From: Aquisalimonas lutea
Lineage (GTDB): Bacteria; Pseudomonadota; Gammaproteobacteria; Nitrococcales; Aquisalimonadaceae
NCBI RefSeq assembly: GCF_030409225.1
Contig: NZ_JAUFPK010000006.1
Location: forward strand, 1 to 64,000
Direction of reading: 5' to 3'
DNA length: 64,000 nucleotides
The notes beneath the pieces were generated by a model that was not told the DNA's origin, searched no databases, and worked only from the letters and a program-made list of their open reading frames with translations. This document shows positions 1 through 8,975 of this stretch, in pieces; the stretch's first letter is position 1; every line of letters begins with the position of its first letter. Both the position numbers and the translations under genes were made by a program.

Positions 1-2
1 CT

Positions 3-158
3 TCGGGCGCTGTCCAACGGGTCCTGCCGGAGTGGTACGTATCCGAGGGCACGCTCTACGCCATTACGCTCGGCGGACGCGAGGCGCCGGCACGGGTCCG
101 GGTGTTCCGGGAGTTCCTGCGGGAGAACCTCGACGCCCACGGACAGGTGGCGAGCTGA
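3..158 (+). CDS. LysR-family transcriptional regulator, C-terminal end (5' cut by window)
   Basis: The first codons in frame read as the end of a LysR effector-binding domain. The tail contains VLPEWYVSEGTLYAITLGGR, then a basic stretch and VFREFLRENL before a TGA stop. This layout (PEW..., LY...GGR, R.F..FL...L) is standard for the last 50 residues of LysR proteins. Only 51 residues are visible, so the regulated target cannot be told. It is not part of the mer operon, which points the other way. Confidence 0.75.
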   Translation, partial: SGAVQRVLPEWYVSEGTLYAITLGGREAPARVRVFREFLRENLDAHGQVAS

Positions 159-471
159 CATTCGGGGGCGCGAAAGCCACTGCGTGGAGTTGCTTATCAA
201 CTGCAAACTATGAGCATGGATATGAGTCGGGCTACTTCGCTGTCAACGCTCTCGGCTGACCCGTGCCGGCTTCCCCGGACATTATTGGCTGTGAGTCGGC
301 TAGCTTTGCCCATTGTTTGACGGCGAGGTACGACTCTGAGTGGAACCCGTTAGCCTTTCATCACGAACGGCAGGTTGACGAAGCAGTCGAAGCCAGGGAC
401 TTGGCTTCAACGCGCTGCCTCGTTGGGAATACCATCACTCCGCATCAGGTGGTCAGCCGTAAGCGGCGTAC
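159..471. other. Intergenic stretch without a recognisable gene
   Basis: About 310 bases lie between the LysR tail and the end of merC. Short open frames exist in both directions, but none has a good ribosome binding site or a recognisable protein pattern. No hairpin with a U-run was found to terminate the leftward mer operon. Confidence 0.5.
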
Positions 472-864
472 TTATGTCTCGCATTGCTTGTCGCGGCCGG
501 AGAGCATATCCCAGATGGATACGCCGAGTACCGCGGCAAGCCCTGGATAGAAAAGCAGCTCGCTCATGGCGATCGCACCCATGAGAATCAGCACAGGACC
601 AACGAGGCCTAGCGCCAGGCGGTGCCACTGCCGGTGCTTGAAGTATCCCAGGACATTGATCACCACCAGCAGCACCGCGATCGCCGGAATCACCGCGTTG
701 ACCAGCGCACCCTCCAACGGAGCGAGAAAACCCAGGCCAACGGCGGCCCCGACACCGGCCAGCGCCGGGAAACACACCGAACAACCCGCTCCGGCAACCA
801 ACGTGGCCCCGAAGCCGAACTTGTCGCCCAGGCGGGTTACTACATCTAGCATGTTACTGAGCAT
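472..864 (-). CDS. merC: MerC-family mercuric ion transporter
   Basis: This is a 130-residue inner-membrane protein that carries Hg(II) into the cytoplasm for reduction. It matches MerC through the first-helix Cys pair (Cys28 and Cys31 in GCSVCFPA), the GLGFL segment, an HRQW turn and the late SIWDM motif. Four hydrophobic segments can be counted. The start was set at the ATG at 864, which follows a GGAGGA ribosome site; an upstream frame extension has no such signal. It is the last gene of the mer operon, 31 bases after merA. In most Tn21-type operons merC precedes merA, so this position is unusual. A second transporter pair (merT, merF) is in the same operon. Confidence 0.85.
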   Translation of the reverse strand: MLSNMLDVVTRLGDKFGFGATLVAGAGCSVCFPALAGVGAAVGLGFLAPLEGALVNAVIPAIAVLLVVINVLGYFKHRQWHRLALGLVGPVLILMGAIAMSELLFYPGLAAVLGVSIWDMLSGRDKQCET

Positions 865-895
865 GGCGCTTTCCTCCGATCGGTGCCGATTAATC

Positions 896-2790
<1,895 letters not shown>

Positions 2791-2801
<11 letters not shown>

Positions 2802-3099
2802 GGTCGGTCACTCCCTGTACGCTCGAGGGAAAGCCCGCGTTGGCCGTTGCGCTTGCCAGCGCTTCGACGCTCACGCGGTCGTCGTCGAACGTCACTTCGG
2901 CGGCATCGGTCCCCATGGACGCGCGGGCGTCGACAACGCCGTCCAGGCGTTTCAGGGACTGCTCGACCATGTAGGGGCAACTCACGCAGGTCATGCCGTC
3001 GACGCTGAGCGCGACGGTGCGTTCCACGCCCTGGGCCATTCCCGCCCAGGACAAGCCAATGATCACGACCAACGCCGCGTTGATGGCAGACGTCTTCAT
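2791..3099 (-). CDS. merP: Periplasmic mercury-binding protein MerP
   Basis: Periplasmic Hg(II) scavenger that passes the ion to the membrane transporters. The 102-residue product has a Sec signal peptide (basic start, hydrophobic residues 8-20, likely cut after MAQG) followed by a single HMA domain with GMTCVSCP (Cys38 and Cys41). Length and fold match MerP. It lies between merT (19 bases upstream) and merF (overlapping), the standard T-P order. Confidence 0.95.
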
Positions 3100-3118
3100 G
3101 GAAAAATCCTCCCGGCGT

Positions 3119-3520
3119 TCAGCGTCCGATGACGAGTGGGAACAACCAGGGCCAGGCCAGCGAGAGCGCGACCAGCGCAGTCGCTACCCAGAGCGCCACC
3201 GTTGTTACCCGGGTCGCGGTTGTCGTTGCACAATAGCCATTGACCATGCACGTCCGGCGGCGACGTCGAAGGCTCCAGAACCCGGCTGCGATGAAGGCTA
3301 CGGCCACGATCACAAAGACGGGCTGGTAGGCCTCGAGGCTGCGCAGGGTGCCGATCCAGGCGCCACCCGCGCCCATGGAGAACAGAACCAGCGGGAGAAC
3401 ACAGCACGTGGTCGCCAGCAGGCCGCCAACAACACCACCACCTGCAAGCCAGCCGCTTGATTCTCGCAAAGCCATCTGCCGTTGCATTCCCGCAGCATCG
3501 TCGGTTGTATGCTTCTCCAT
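3119..3520 (-). CDS. merT: Mercuric transport protein MerT
   Basis: Inner-membrane Hg(II) importer of 133 residues with three hydrophobic segments. The first helix holds the essential vicinal pair in TTCCVLPLVLFSMGAGGAWI (Cys39-Cys40). The cytoplasmic loop carries a second pair (Cys91 and Cys97 in CMVNGYC), as in MerT. It is the first gene of the operon, directly behind the MerR-controlled promoter at 3557-3587. The N-terminal 20 residues before the first helix are somewhat longer than usual. Confidence 0.94.
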   Translation of the reverse strand: MEKHTTDDAAGMQRQMALRESSGWLAGGGVVGGLLATTCCVLPLVLFSMGAGGAWIGTLRSLEAYQPVFVIVAVAFIAAGFWSLRRRRRTCMVNGYCATTTATRVTTVALWVATALVALSLAWPWLFPLVIGR

Positions 3521-3556
3521 GGCTCGCCTGTCCGTTTCATTGACTGGAACTACAGA

Positions 3557-3587
3557 ACCATAGACCCTGCAGTCGCTATAAGGTCAA
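3557..3587 (-). promoter_or_regulatory. MerR-controlled mer promoter and operator
   Basis: On the minus strand the sequence reads TTGACC (-35, 3582-3587), a 19-bp spacer, then TATGGT (-10, 3557-3562). The 19-bp spacer is the over-long spacing characteristic of MerR-activated promoters. A 23-bp dyad (3563-3585) with arms GACC..T..AG and CT..A.GGTC fills the spacer exactly. MerR bound here would underwind the spacer when Hg(II) is present and switch on merT-P-F-A-C. The dyad also abuts the divergent merR gene, so it should autoregulate merR. Confidence 0.92.
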
Positions 3588-3601
3588 TGAGGGAACTATC
3601 T

Positions 3602-4027
3602 GTGAAACTACGTATCGGCCAGTTAGCAAGTGAGACGGGCTGCCAGGTGGAGACCATTCGCTACTATGAGCGCATTGGCGTCCTGCCGCCGCCGGCCCGG
3701 GAGTCGAACAACTACCGCGTCTACGACCACAGCCATCGTCGCCGCCTGCTGTTCATCCGACGGATGCGCGATCTGGGCTTTTCGCTGGAAGAGGTCCGCG
3801 CCCTGTTGCGAATGATCGACGGCGGCAGCTACACCTGCGCTGAAGTGCAGGCGCTGGGCCAGGAGCACCTGGAAGCGGTGCGCGAGAAGATCGCCGACCT
3901 GCGCCAAGTGGAGAATGCCTTGTCCGAGTTGGTCGGCCGCTGCACGGGCGCCGAAACGCCGGATTGTTCGATGCTGGAAGCGTTGTTCAACATGCCCCGG
4001 TCGGGGAACGCGACACGGCACCCATAA
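3602..4027 (+). CDS. merR: Mercury-responsive regulator MerR
   Basis: MerR-family dimeric repressor/activator, 141 residues, divergent from merT. It has the N-terminal winged HTH (LRIGQLASETG, TIRYYERIGVLPPP), the long dimer helix, and three cysteines at metal-ligand positions: Cys79 (SYTC), Cys114 and Cys122 (CTGAETPDC). The Cys79-type residue separates Hg/Zn-type from Cu-type sensors. The spacing of the last two Cys (8) is shorter than in Tn501 MerR (9). A GTG start at 3602 was chosen because AGGGA sits 7 bases upstream. An in-frame ATG at 3587 is possible, but it overlaps the operator -35 box. Confidence 0.92.
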   Translation: MKLRIGQLASETGCQVETIRYYERIGVLPPPARESNNYRVYDHSHRRRLLFIRRMRDLGFSLEEVRALLRMIDGGSYTCAEVQALGQEHLEAVREKIADLRQVENALSELVGRCTGAETPDCSMLEALFNMPRSGNATRHP

Positions 4028-4468
4028 CGCCTTGCTTGGTGGGCCGGCTGTCTGACGTCAATTATTCTGGTTGACCTTCCACCGGTGTCGTGGACAGTTC
4101 TTGAAAGCGGACTCTCGCAGGTACCGGCCGACCGACAGCTCAGGGTCGCGGTCGGCACTCCGCTGTGACTGGCGGGGATACTGACGACCCTGCGAAGGGA
4201 GTTAGCAGCCCATGCCACGGAGTTTTTGCGACCACGGTCACGCCCGTCCCTTGAAAGGTTGTTTAGCATCCAACTATCCACTGCATCGCCGTTGCGGCCC
4301 GGGCGTTCCAGTTAAGCGGAGGGCTCAAATCCGAACCTGTCCACCGAGGTGGGGTAACACCCACGTGAAACGAGATGCAGAGAGGACAGCCGTCTTGGTG
4401 GCGGAGATGGTTTGCGCAAAATCGGGCTTTTAGCGCGTTTTACACGACATGAAATAATTCTCCCGAAG
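4028..4468. other. Non-coding accessory DNA downstream of merR
   Basis: About 440 bases with only short, unconvincing open frames. No transposon end typical of Tn21/Tn501-type mer transposons was found here. Base composition becomes AT-richer toward the right, at about 4430. Confidence 0.4.
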
Positions 4469-4487
4469 TAGCACCCGTTGGGTGCTA
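4469..4487. promoter_or_regulatory. Perfect 8-bp palindrome, possible operator
   Basis: TAGCACCC-gtt-GGGTGCTA is a perfect dyad. A TATACT -10-like box lies at about 4512-4520, roughly 40 bases before the GTG start of the next small gene. Placement upstream of a weak promoter suggests an operator rather than a terminator, since no T-run follows directly. The -35 element is poor, so the promoter itself is tentative. Confidence 0.4.
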
Positions 4488-4561
4488 AAGCTACACATTT
4501 TTAATGCGCCTATATACTGGCTGGAGTACAGTCATTTAACTTGCGGGACGGAGGTGACGAC

Positions 4562-4941
4562 GTGAAGAACGAATTTGATAATGAGTTTGAGCTGTCCGAT
4601 GAAGAGGTCGACGACTTCGGTCGGGGCGCCCTTGAGGCGTATGTTCACCGTGAGTCCATGATTTCTTTGGAGACGTATCGCGACGCTATTCTCGGCTTGG
4701 CTGACTGTGCGCAGCACATGAGCGAAAGTGGCCACCTTGCCCGCTGTATACTTCTAAGCGCGATCAGCCGCATTATAATTTCAGCGCAATCGATCTTATC
4801 AGCCTTGATGCGGCTAATCTTCAGTTCGCTCTCAACTTCCTCTGCGGCAGAGGCGCCCTGATGAAGCATCCTGCAGATTTGCTCGGAGTACCAGAGGATC
4901 TACTGGATCGGATTGAAGTGCTTCATAGGCAGTGGGCTTAG
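4562..4941 (+). pseudogene. Small hypothetical gene, apparently frameshifted
   Basis: A GTG at 4562 follows an excellent ribosome site (GGAGGT, 6 bases before). It opens an acidic protein beginning VKNEFDNEFELSDEEVDDFG that runs in frame to 4861. From about 4771 the next frame reads smoothly as HYNFSAIDLISLDAANLQ... and ends ...DRIEVLHRQWA at TAG 4939-4941, while the first frame becomes low-complexity (SILSALMRLIFSSLSTSS). The simplest reading is one gene of about 125 codons with a single frameshift near 4740-4775. No family is recognised. A sequencing error, or two separate overlapping frames, are alternatives. Confidence 0.45.
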
Positions 4942-5102
4942 CGTCTCGGCACTTTAACCAACGCCGGCCTGATGAAGAGTATAGTGGACTGAGTTAGATA
5001 ACCCTATCTTAATCCGAGTTGAAATATAGCCAAAAACCCTCACGGGAAGCCCGCCGAGCTCCGCCGGCGTCGGTCTGCTAAAGGATTGAGGAGTGGTGCA
5101 AT

Positions 5103-5252
5103 CATGGCGTCGGAGTGTCCACGACACCCGGGGAAGTCCACATTCAGGCCGTGGTGGAAGAAGTCAGCGGGGCGCCGTTCATGATCAGCACGCACACGTT
5201 CGGCCACTCGTTCGGGATCCACCTGCTGCTGCGCGGACGGCCGCTTAAGTAG
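5103..5252 (+). pseudogene. Tyrosine recombinase C-terminal remnant
   Basis: In frame up to TAG at 5250-5252 the sequence reads ...ISTHTFGHSFGIHLLLRGRPLK. This resembles the conserved box II of phage integrases (HTFRHSFA.HLL..G) with the catalytic Arg changed to Gly. Nothing of the N-terminal domain or of the final Tyr box is present. It is a decayed fragment, not a functional gene. Two integrase traces in one island suggest several integration events. Confidence 0.45.
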
Positions 5253-5316
5253 TCGCTCCTGAAAAAACTCCCAAGGCACTGATGCGGCGTAGATTCCGGA
5301 GTTTTTCAGGACCGAC
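5252..5316. repeat. 65-bp inverted-repeat element related to the IS5-family left end
   Basis: The ends read GTCGCTCCTGAAAAAACTCC and, on the other strand, GTCGGTCCTGAAAAACTCC, with 26 bases between. The first 57 bases match the left end of the IS5-family element at 13373 almost base for base, including the CACTGATGCGGCG loop. Here both termini are complete, giving a MITE-like mini-element without a transposase. Confidence 0.6.
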
Positions 5317-5413
5317 TTGTTAAGAATGAGACGCTTCAGAAAAGCGTTTGCTTTCGTCATTGCAACAGCGCCTCAATGAATAGGAAGGCCGCATTGATAG
5401 GAGTAGAAAGAGG

Positions 5414-6648
5414 ATGGTGCGTTCAACCGGTCGACGCAACAGTAGCCATGAGTTTATCCACCGGGTTGTGGAACCCGAAAGTTCTACGCGGTCGCTGGTT
5501 AAGGCGTTGGGCGATCGCGTCGAGATCGGCCTGGGAGAACCCAGAGAGATCCGTGCCCTTGGGGAAATACTGGCGGAGTAAGCGGTTGGTGTTCTCATTC
5601 GTCCCGCGTTGCCATGGACTCTGTGGGTCGCAGAAGTAGACTTTCACGTCCGTGGCCACAGTGAAGGCCTTATGGCTGGCCATTTCGCTGCCGCGATCCC
5701 AAGTCAGAGAGCGCCACAGCTCCCGCGGGAGTGCACGGATTTCCCGACTGACCGCCCCCACAACACTTGCCGTGTCCTTGCCGTCGACCTTTACCAGCAT
5801 CGTATAGCGCGAGTGACGCTCGACGAGCGTGGCGATGTGGCTATTCTTCGCGCCAGAGAGCAGATCCCCTTCCCAGTGACCTGGTATGGCACGGTCCTCT
5901 GCCTCTGCTGGGCGCTCTCGGATCGACACGGCATCGATGATCTGGCCGCGTGGTTGTCCTTCCGTGCTCGCAAGGCGTGAACGGCGCATCATCCGTCGCG
6001 AGCGCAGGTGCTTCATCAACTCCTTCTTGAGAACGCCGTGAGCCTGGACGAATAGGCTGCGGTAGATCGTCTCATGGGAGATCTGCATGTCAGAGTTGTC
6101 TGGATACCGAACCCGTAGCCAACCTGCGATCTGCTCGGGTGACCAGTCCAGTGCAAGTTTCCGTGCAACTGCCATTCGCAACTGTGGACGCGTCGCAAGC
6201 CGGCACGGCTTGGGACGATGGGCACGATCCCAGGCTTGGCAATCCGCCAGCGAAGCGCGATACGTGCCCCGAGCGTCGTGACGATTAATCTCCCGGCTGA
6301 GTGTGGACGGGGCACGGTTGAGGTTCGCGGCGATTCCACGAATCGATGCCCCGGTGGCAAGGCCACGCGAGATCTCCTCGCGCTCTGCAAGCGTCAGCGC
6401 CAAGTGCGATCGACGGCGCTCAGCGGGCGCGATGCCGCCACGCGCAGCGACGACACCATGAACGGATCCGGCATGCTTGCCCAGGGCGCGGCCAATGTCA
6501 CTGAGCGATTCCCCGCCTCTCCATCGTGCCCAGGCCTCGGCCTTCTGTTCGGCTGAGAGCCCCGGTCTCCCCATACGTGCCATATGCACCACCCCCCAAA
6601 AGCAACATTAGGACAAAGGGTGTTGCATCGATCAATTGAACGCACCAT
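5414..6648 (-). mobile_element. IS30-family insertion sequence
   Basis: The ends form an imperfect 27-28-bp inverted repeat. The left starts ATGGTGCGTTCAAccGgTCG and the right, read on the minus strand, starts ATGGTGCGTTCAAttGaTCG; both finish with GCAACA. The 1.2-kb unit contains one transposase gene. No convincing target duplication is visible in the flanks. The right end is followed directly by an AT-rich repeat array. Confidence 0.9.
5423..6583 (-). CDS. IS30-family transposase
   Basis: 386-residue DDE transposase. The N-terminal part has two HTH-like regions (SLSDIGRALGKHAGSVHGVV and SIRGIAANLNRAPSTLSREI). The catalytic core shows IPGHWEGDLLSG (first Asp), LTWDRGSEMASH (second Asp) and QRGTNENTNRLLRQYFPKGT (Glu), the classic IS30 signature. 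Length is normal (380-390). The ATG at 6583 was chosen over a GTG at 6592 because a G-rich ribosome site lies at suitable distance. The gene fills the element and appears intact. Confidence 0.95.
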   Translation of the reverse strand: MARMGRPGLSAEQKAEAWARWRGGESLSDIGRALGKHAGSVHGVVAARGGIAPAERRRSHLALTLAEREEISRGLATGASIRGIAANLNRAPSTLSREINRHDARGTYRASLADCQAWDRAHRPKPCRLATRPQLRMAVARKLALDWSPEQIAGWLRVRYPDNSDMQISHETIYRSLFVQAHGVLKKELMKHLRSRRMMRRSRLASTEGQPRGQIIDAVSIRERPAEAEDRAIPGHWEGDLLSGAKNSHIATLVERHSRYTMLVKVDGKDTASVVGAVSREIRALPRELWRSLTWDRGSEMASHKAFTVATDVKVYFCDPQSPWQRGTNENTNRLLRQYFPKGTDLSGFSQADLDAIAQRLNQRPRRTFGFHNPVDKLMATVASTG

Positions 6649-6669
6649 TCCCTTTTTTAGGAAAAAATG

Positions 6670-6705
6670 TTATAACTATTATAACGGTTATAACAATTAT
6701 AAAGT
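6670..6705. repeat. Tandem 9-bp AT-rich repeats (iteron-like)
   Basis: Four consecutive units follow the pattern TTATAACNN (TTATAACTA, TTATAACGG, TTATAACAA, then the degenerate TTATAAAGT), with a fifth decayed unit TATATAACG. The 9-bp period is short for plasmid iterons. Such arrays can bind replication or regulatory proteins or nucleoid silencers. Confidence 0.6.
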
Positions 6706-7097
6706 TATATAACGCATATAAGGTAGAGCGTCTTTTTGAGCGAAACACTGTGGGTGTTGGCGCGGGTTGGGCGAAAAAGCTGCTGCCAGCGATGGCAGTT
6801 TCGATGCCTTACGGGGCACTTTGCCTGCCTGGGCGGGCAGAAACGGTGTCAGTACCGGACTGTGGCCTTGATGATGGCCATATTCGGTTCGCATTGGACA
6901 TTGCGCATACGCTCCGATGCTCGCAGAGCTGCGAGCGGAAGCTCGGACGATGTCACTCTCGACGACAGCGACGTTTTGTACAAACTCTGGTGGTATTCGG
7001 GCGATGAAAGCGTCGGGGTCAGTGAGGCAAATGCAAGGAGCGGTGTCACCGGGCGATTCGACTGCTGTTGTCTCGGTGCTCAGTGACAAGAGATTAG
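6706..7097. other. Region without a supportable gene
   Basis: Several overlapping open frames exist on both strands, but none has a clear ribosome site or protein pattern. The minus-strand frame continuing from the frameshifted copy at 7098-7313 runs through here to about 6697 with no recognisable domain. Confidence 0.35.
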
Positions 7098-7313
7098 CTA
7101 CAACCGGCGGGGAATCATCTCGGATAGCCGTGATGCGTGACCGGAATGGGGCGGGCCATCTTTGGTGCCCCTCGTGGATTTCTCGTTCGCGGCCGAATCC
7201 CATGACATCCATGAGGTGCCACGCAACAAAAAAACGAAATCCGCGGTGCGCAGCGGGCCGTGAATAACAAGGGGATCGACATCGCAGGGGCCGAGGAATT
7301 CGAATCGGTGCAT
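7098..7313 (-). pseudogene. Partial, frameshifted copy of the 85-residue gene at 7410
   Basis: It begins MHRFEFLGPCDVDPLVIHGPL, closely matching LHRFEFLGSHGVEPLEIAGPL in the neighbouring gene. After that the similarity continues only in another reading frame (AWHLMDVMGFG versus AWHLADALGLG). The frame switch falls at a run of seven A residues (7228-7234, plus strand). The copy also lacks the neighbour's N-terminal 30 residues. It is therefore a degenerate tandem paralogue, unless slippage at the A-run restores the frame. Function unknown. Confidence 0.5.
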
Positions 7314-7409
7314 TGCCGGTTCGTCGTTGCCCCGATGCTCGACGGTATGTTGGCGCAGTCGATGTGCGAGGAAAGAAGCGACAGATGGTGGAGGACTTCG
7401 TGGAGGTGG

Positions 7410-7667
7410 TCAGCTTCGAGCCTGACTGACCTCAGCCAGCTCGGGCGGTTGCCCGAGGCCCAGGGCATCCGCGAGATGCCATGCGATGCATAGCAGATGC
7501 TTGAGTTCCAGCGGCCCTGCGATCTCAAGCGGCTCGACGCCGTGGGAGCCTAGGAACTCGAAACGATGGAGCTCGTGGTCACCCGTGGTGTCCTTGGTGT
7601 AGCGCATGGACGCCACCGCGGGCGTAGGCATTCCGGTCTCAGCTTTGGTACCATAATTCGTAGGCAT
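7410..7667 (-). CDS. Small hypothetical protein (85 residues)
   Basis: Starts MPTNYGTKAETGMPTP after an AGAGGA ribosome site. The conserved part shared with its broken neighbour is HRFEFLG..GVEPLEIAGPL...AWHLADALGLG. No family is recognised, and there is no signal peptide or membrane helix. It lies 65 bases after the exonuclease gene, outside a 16-bp motif (7703-7718) that recurs in front of the integrase gene at 17156. It could be the last gene of that operon or be separately transcribed. Confidence 0.55.
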   Translation of the reverse strand: MPTNYGTKAETGMPTPAVASMRYTKDTTGDHELHRFEFLGSHGVEPLEIAGPLELKHLLCIAWHLADALGLGQPPELAEVSQARS

Positions 7668-7702
7668 AAGTCCTCTTCTATTTTTACCGTTCGAGAGTTC
7701 GC

Positions 7703-7718
7703 TTGTGTCTAATCTCGT
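7703..7718 (-). repeat. 16-bp repeat, copy 1 (inverted relative to 17126-17141)
   Basis: On the minus strand this reads ACGAGATTAGACACAA, identical to plus-strand 17126-17141. Copies point toward the following gene in both cases (35 and 14 bases before the start codons). They may be a shared 5' regulatory element, or terminal inverted repeats of a unit spanning 7703-17141. Confidence 0.6.
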
Positions 7719-7720
7719 TT

Positions 7721-7748
7721 TACCCCGGGCCCTCACCCGGGGTTTTTC
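7721..7748 (+). terminator. Terminator-like hairpin at the exonuclease 3' end
   Basis: CCCCGGG-ccctca-CCCGGGG followed by TTTTT on the plus strand forms a 7-bp GC stem with a U-run. It overlaps the last codons and stop of the minus-strand exonuclease gene. As oriented, it would stop rightward transcription from running antisense into that operon. No plus-strand gene obviously ends here. Confidence 0.5.
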
Positions 7749-8260
7749 TTGCGCATGAGATACGCTGTCAGAAGCGCTCTCACGTCATCCTTCGCCCTAT
7801 GCGGCCGTAGGCTCCGGTCGTCCCGGGAAATGGCCTCACGCAGGCGCTCCATTGCCTGTATGGGTGCCTCGGAGACATCCGAGAAGAGCTCGTAGGCGGC
7901 CAGGAGGCGTGGGTAGTCGCCTCTGGCAATCCATGCCCCCGAGACCATCCAGAGGATCTCGAGCCAATGCGGATCGAAGGCGATCGCGTCGCAGTACATC
8001 GGCGCCCCCTGGGTTCCGGCCCTGAGTCGGCTGATGATCACGCCCGCGTCCTCCCCGTGCTGCTCCAGGTAGTCGATGGACAGCCCATGGAGCTCTTCGG
8101 CCCGTGGATCCCAGGAGTCCATATCGAACTCAGGGTGCGGGCGCACAAGCGCCCCATTGATGGTCCCATCGCGCAGGCTCCAGGCGATCTCCACGGGGAA
8201 GCTCCCGGGCTCGAGGCCCGAGGCTTCGATGTCAAGGAAGCACGGAAGGGCCTCAGTCAT
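7733..8260 (-). CDS. DEDDh-type 3'-5' exonuclease-like protein
   Basis: 175 residues with an RNase H-fold exonuclease pattern. Motif I is CFLDIEASGLEPGSFPVEIAW (Asp and Glu metal ligands, residues 9-11) and motif III is HRAKDDVRALL (His and Asp, about residues 153-158). An acidic motif II candidate (CDAIAFDPHWLEILW) lies between. This resembles short DnaQ/RNase-T-like nucleases acting on DNA or RNA ends; the substrate is unknown. The gene overlaps the upstream coiled-coil gene by 8 bases, so the two are probably translationally coupled. It is the fourth gene of a small accessory operon. Confidence 0.75.
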   Translation of the reverse strand: MTEALPCFLDIEASGLEPGSFPVEIAWSLRDGTINGALVRPHPEFDMDSWDPRAEELHGLSIDYLEQHGEDAGVIISRLRAGTQGAPMYCDAIAFDPHWLEILWMVSGAWIARGDYPRLLAAYELFSDVSEAPIQAMERLREAISRDDRSLRPHRAKDDVRALLTAYLMRKKNPG

Positions 8261-8669
8261 GCTTGTTGTCGCTCCGCGCTAGCGCAAGTTCAACCCGCAG
8301 GAAGCGATAGTCCCGGTAGGCCTCGAGTTGCTCGTGGATCTCCAGTTGCAGGCTGTCCATAAGTCGCGCCATCTGGTTGATCAGGCGCTGGTTATCGTCA
8401 GCCTGAGTGGTCGTATGCATGTGATCAGCGAACTCGAGGACCGCCTGCTCGCTCAGCCCGGCGTTTTTCTCACGCTCTTCCTCCAGTTGTTCCTCGAGAT
8501 GCTTGATGCGGCGGCGAAGGCGCATCGCTTGGGAGACACCCCCGAAAGCCTCCGGCGCCTTGTCCTCGAAGCCCCAGGGGTTCTTCCCAGGTGGGACCGT
8601 GTTGGACGGCAGGTCGCCCACCTCGCGCTCGAGAAGCCCGAGCGTGGCATAGGCGATTTGGTGCATCAC
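8253..8669 (-). CDS. Hypothetical coiled-coil protein
   Basis: About 138 residues. The centre is a strongly charged helix (RLRRRIKHLEEQLEEEREKN, about residues 50-70) predicted as a coiled coil. A second helical stretch holds NQRLINQMARLMDSLQLEIH. No catalytic motif is seen. The start is uncertain: GTG 8669 and ATG 8666 lack a nearby ribosome site. The strong AGGAGG at 8693-8698 is ideally placed for an in-frame CTG at 8687, which would add six residues. It is coupled to the downstream exonuclease by overlap, suggesting a complex or shared process. Confidence 0.7.
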   Translation of the reverse strand: MMHQIAYATLGLLEREVGDLPSNTVPPGKNPWGFEDKAPEAFGGVSQAMRLRRRIKHLEEQLEEEREKNAGLSEQAVLEFADHMHTTTQADDNQRLINQMARLMDSLQLEIHEQLEAYRDYRFLRVELALARSDNKHD

Positions 8670-8710
8670 GCGGTCTGCGAAGTCCAGAGGCGCCTCCTAG
8701 GTGGCTTGCG

Positions 8711-8794
8711 TTACTGCGTAAAGGCGAGAACCCAATGGGCGCCCATGTACAGAAACATGGCGGTCACGACGATGCGATCGAGCGCTTTCAGCAT
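8711..8794 (-). CDS. Tiny membrane peptide (27 residues)
   Basis: Encodes MLKALDRIVVTAMFLYMGAH followed by WVLAFTQ: a short basic start and one hydrophobic helix. It has its own ribosome site (GAGGT, 5 bases upstream) and begins 7 bases after the preceding peptide gene. It ends in TQ like its neighbour, and like the small peptide at 16341 (TQY). Function unknown. Single-helix peptides of this size can be toxins, holin-like proteins or membrane anchors for partner proteins. Confidence 0.55.
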   Translation of the reverse strand: MLKALDRIVVTAMFLYMGAHWVLAFTQ

Positions 8795-8801
8795 AAGGAC
8801 C

Positions 8802-8909
8802 TCACTGGGTTGCGGCGTAGGTCATTGCGGAGCACGACAGCAGGAGACAACCGAATGCTGCCAGCGCATGCGTCACGGGTCCGCTCAGGATTGCGACAAC
8901 AATCTCCAT
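8802..8909 (-). CDS. Tiny membrane peptide (35 residues), first gene of operon
   Basis: Starts MEIVVAILSGPVTHALAAFG and ends SAMTYAATQ, a single hydrophobic helix with two Cys (GCLLLSC). A very strong ribosome site (AGGAGGACGCA) precedes the ATG at 8909. It is the first gene behind the promoter at 9050-9078, followed by a second tiny membrane peptide, the coiled-coil protein and the exonuclease. No homologue is recognised. Confidence 0.6.
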   Translation of the reverse strand: MEIVVAILSGPVTHALAAFGCLLLSCSAMTYAATQ

Positions 8910-8975
8910 TGCGTCCTCCTAAGGGTGGCTTGCGGCTTACTGAGGCGCCGCGTGTGCGGCAAAAGGGGCATCACT

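Noticed and set aside
5400-6660. Target duplication flanking the IS30-family element
   Set aside because: Flanks GAAAGAGG and TCCCTTTT do not match; no direct repeat adjoins the inverted ends.
6736-7086. Plus-strand open frame of 116 codons
   Set aside because: Cys/Arg-rich, no pattern, and overlaps several equally poor frames on both strands.
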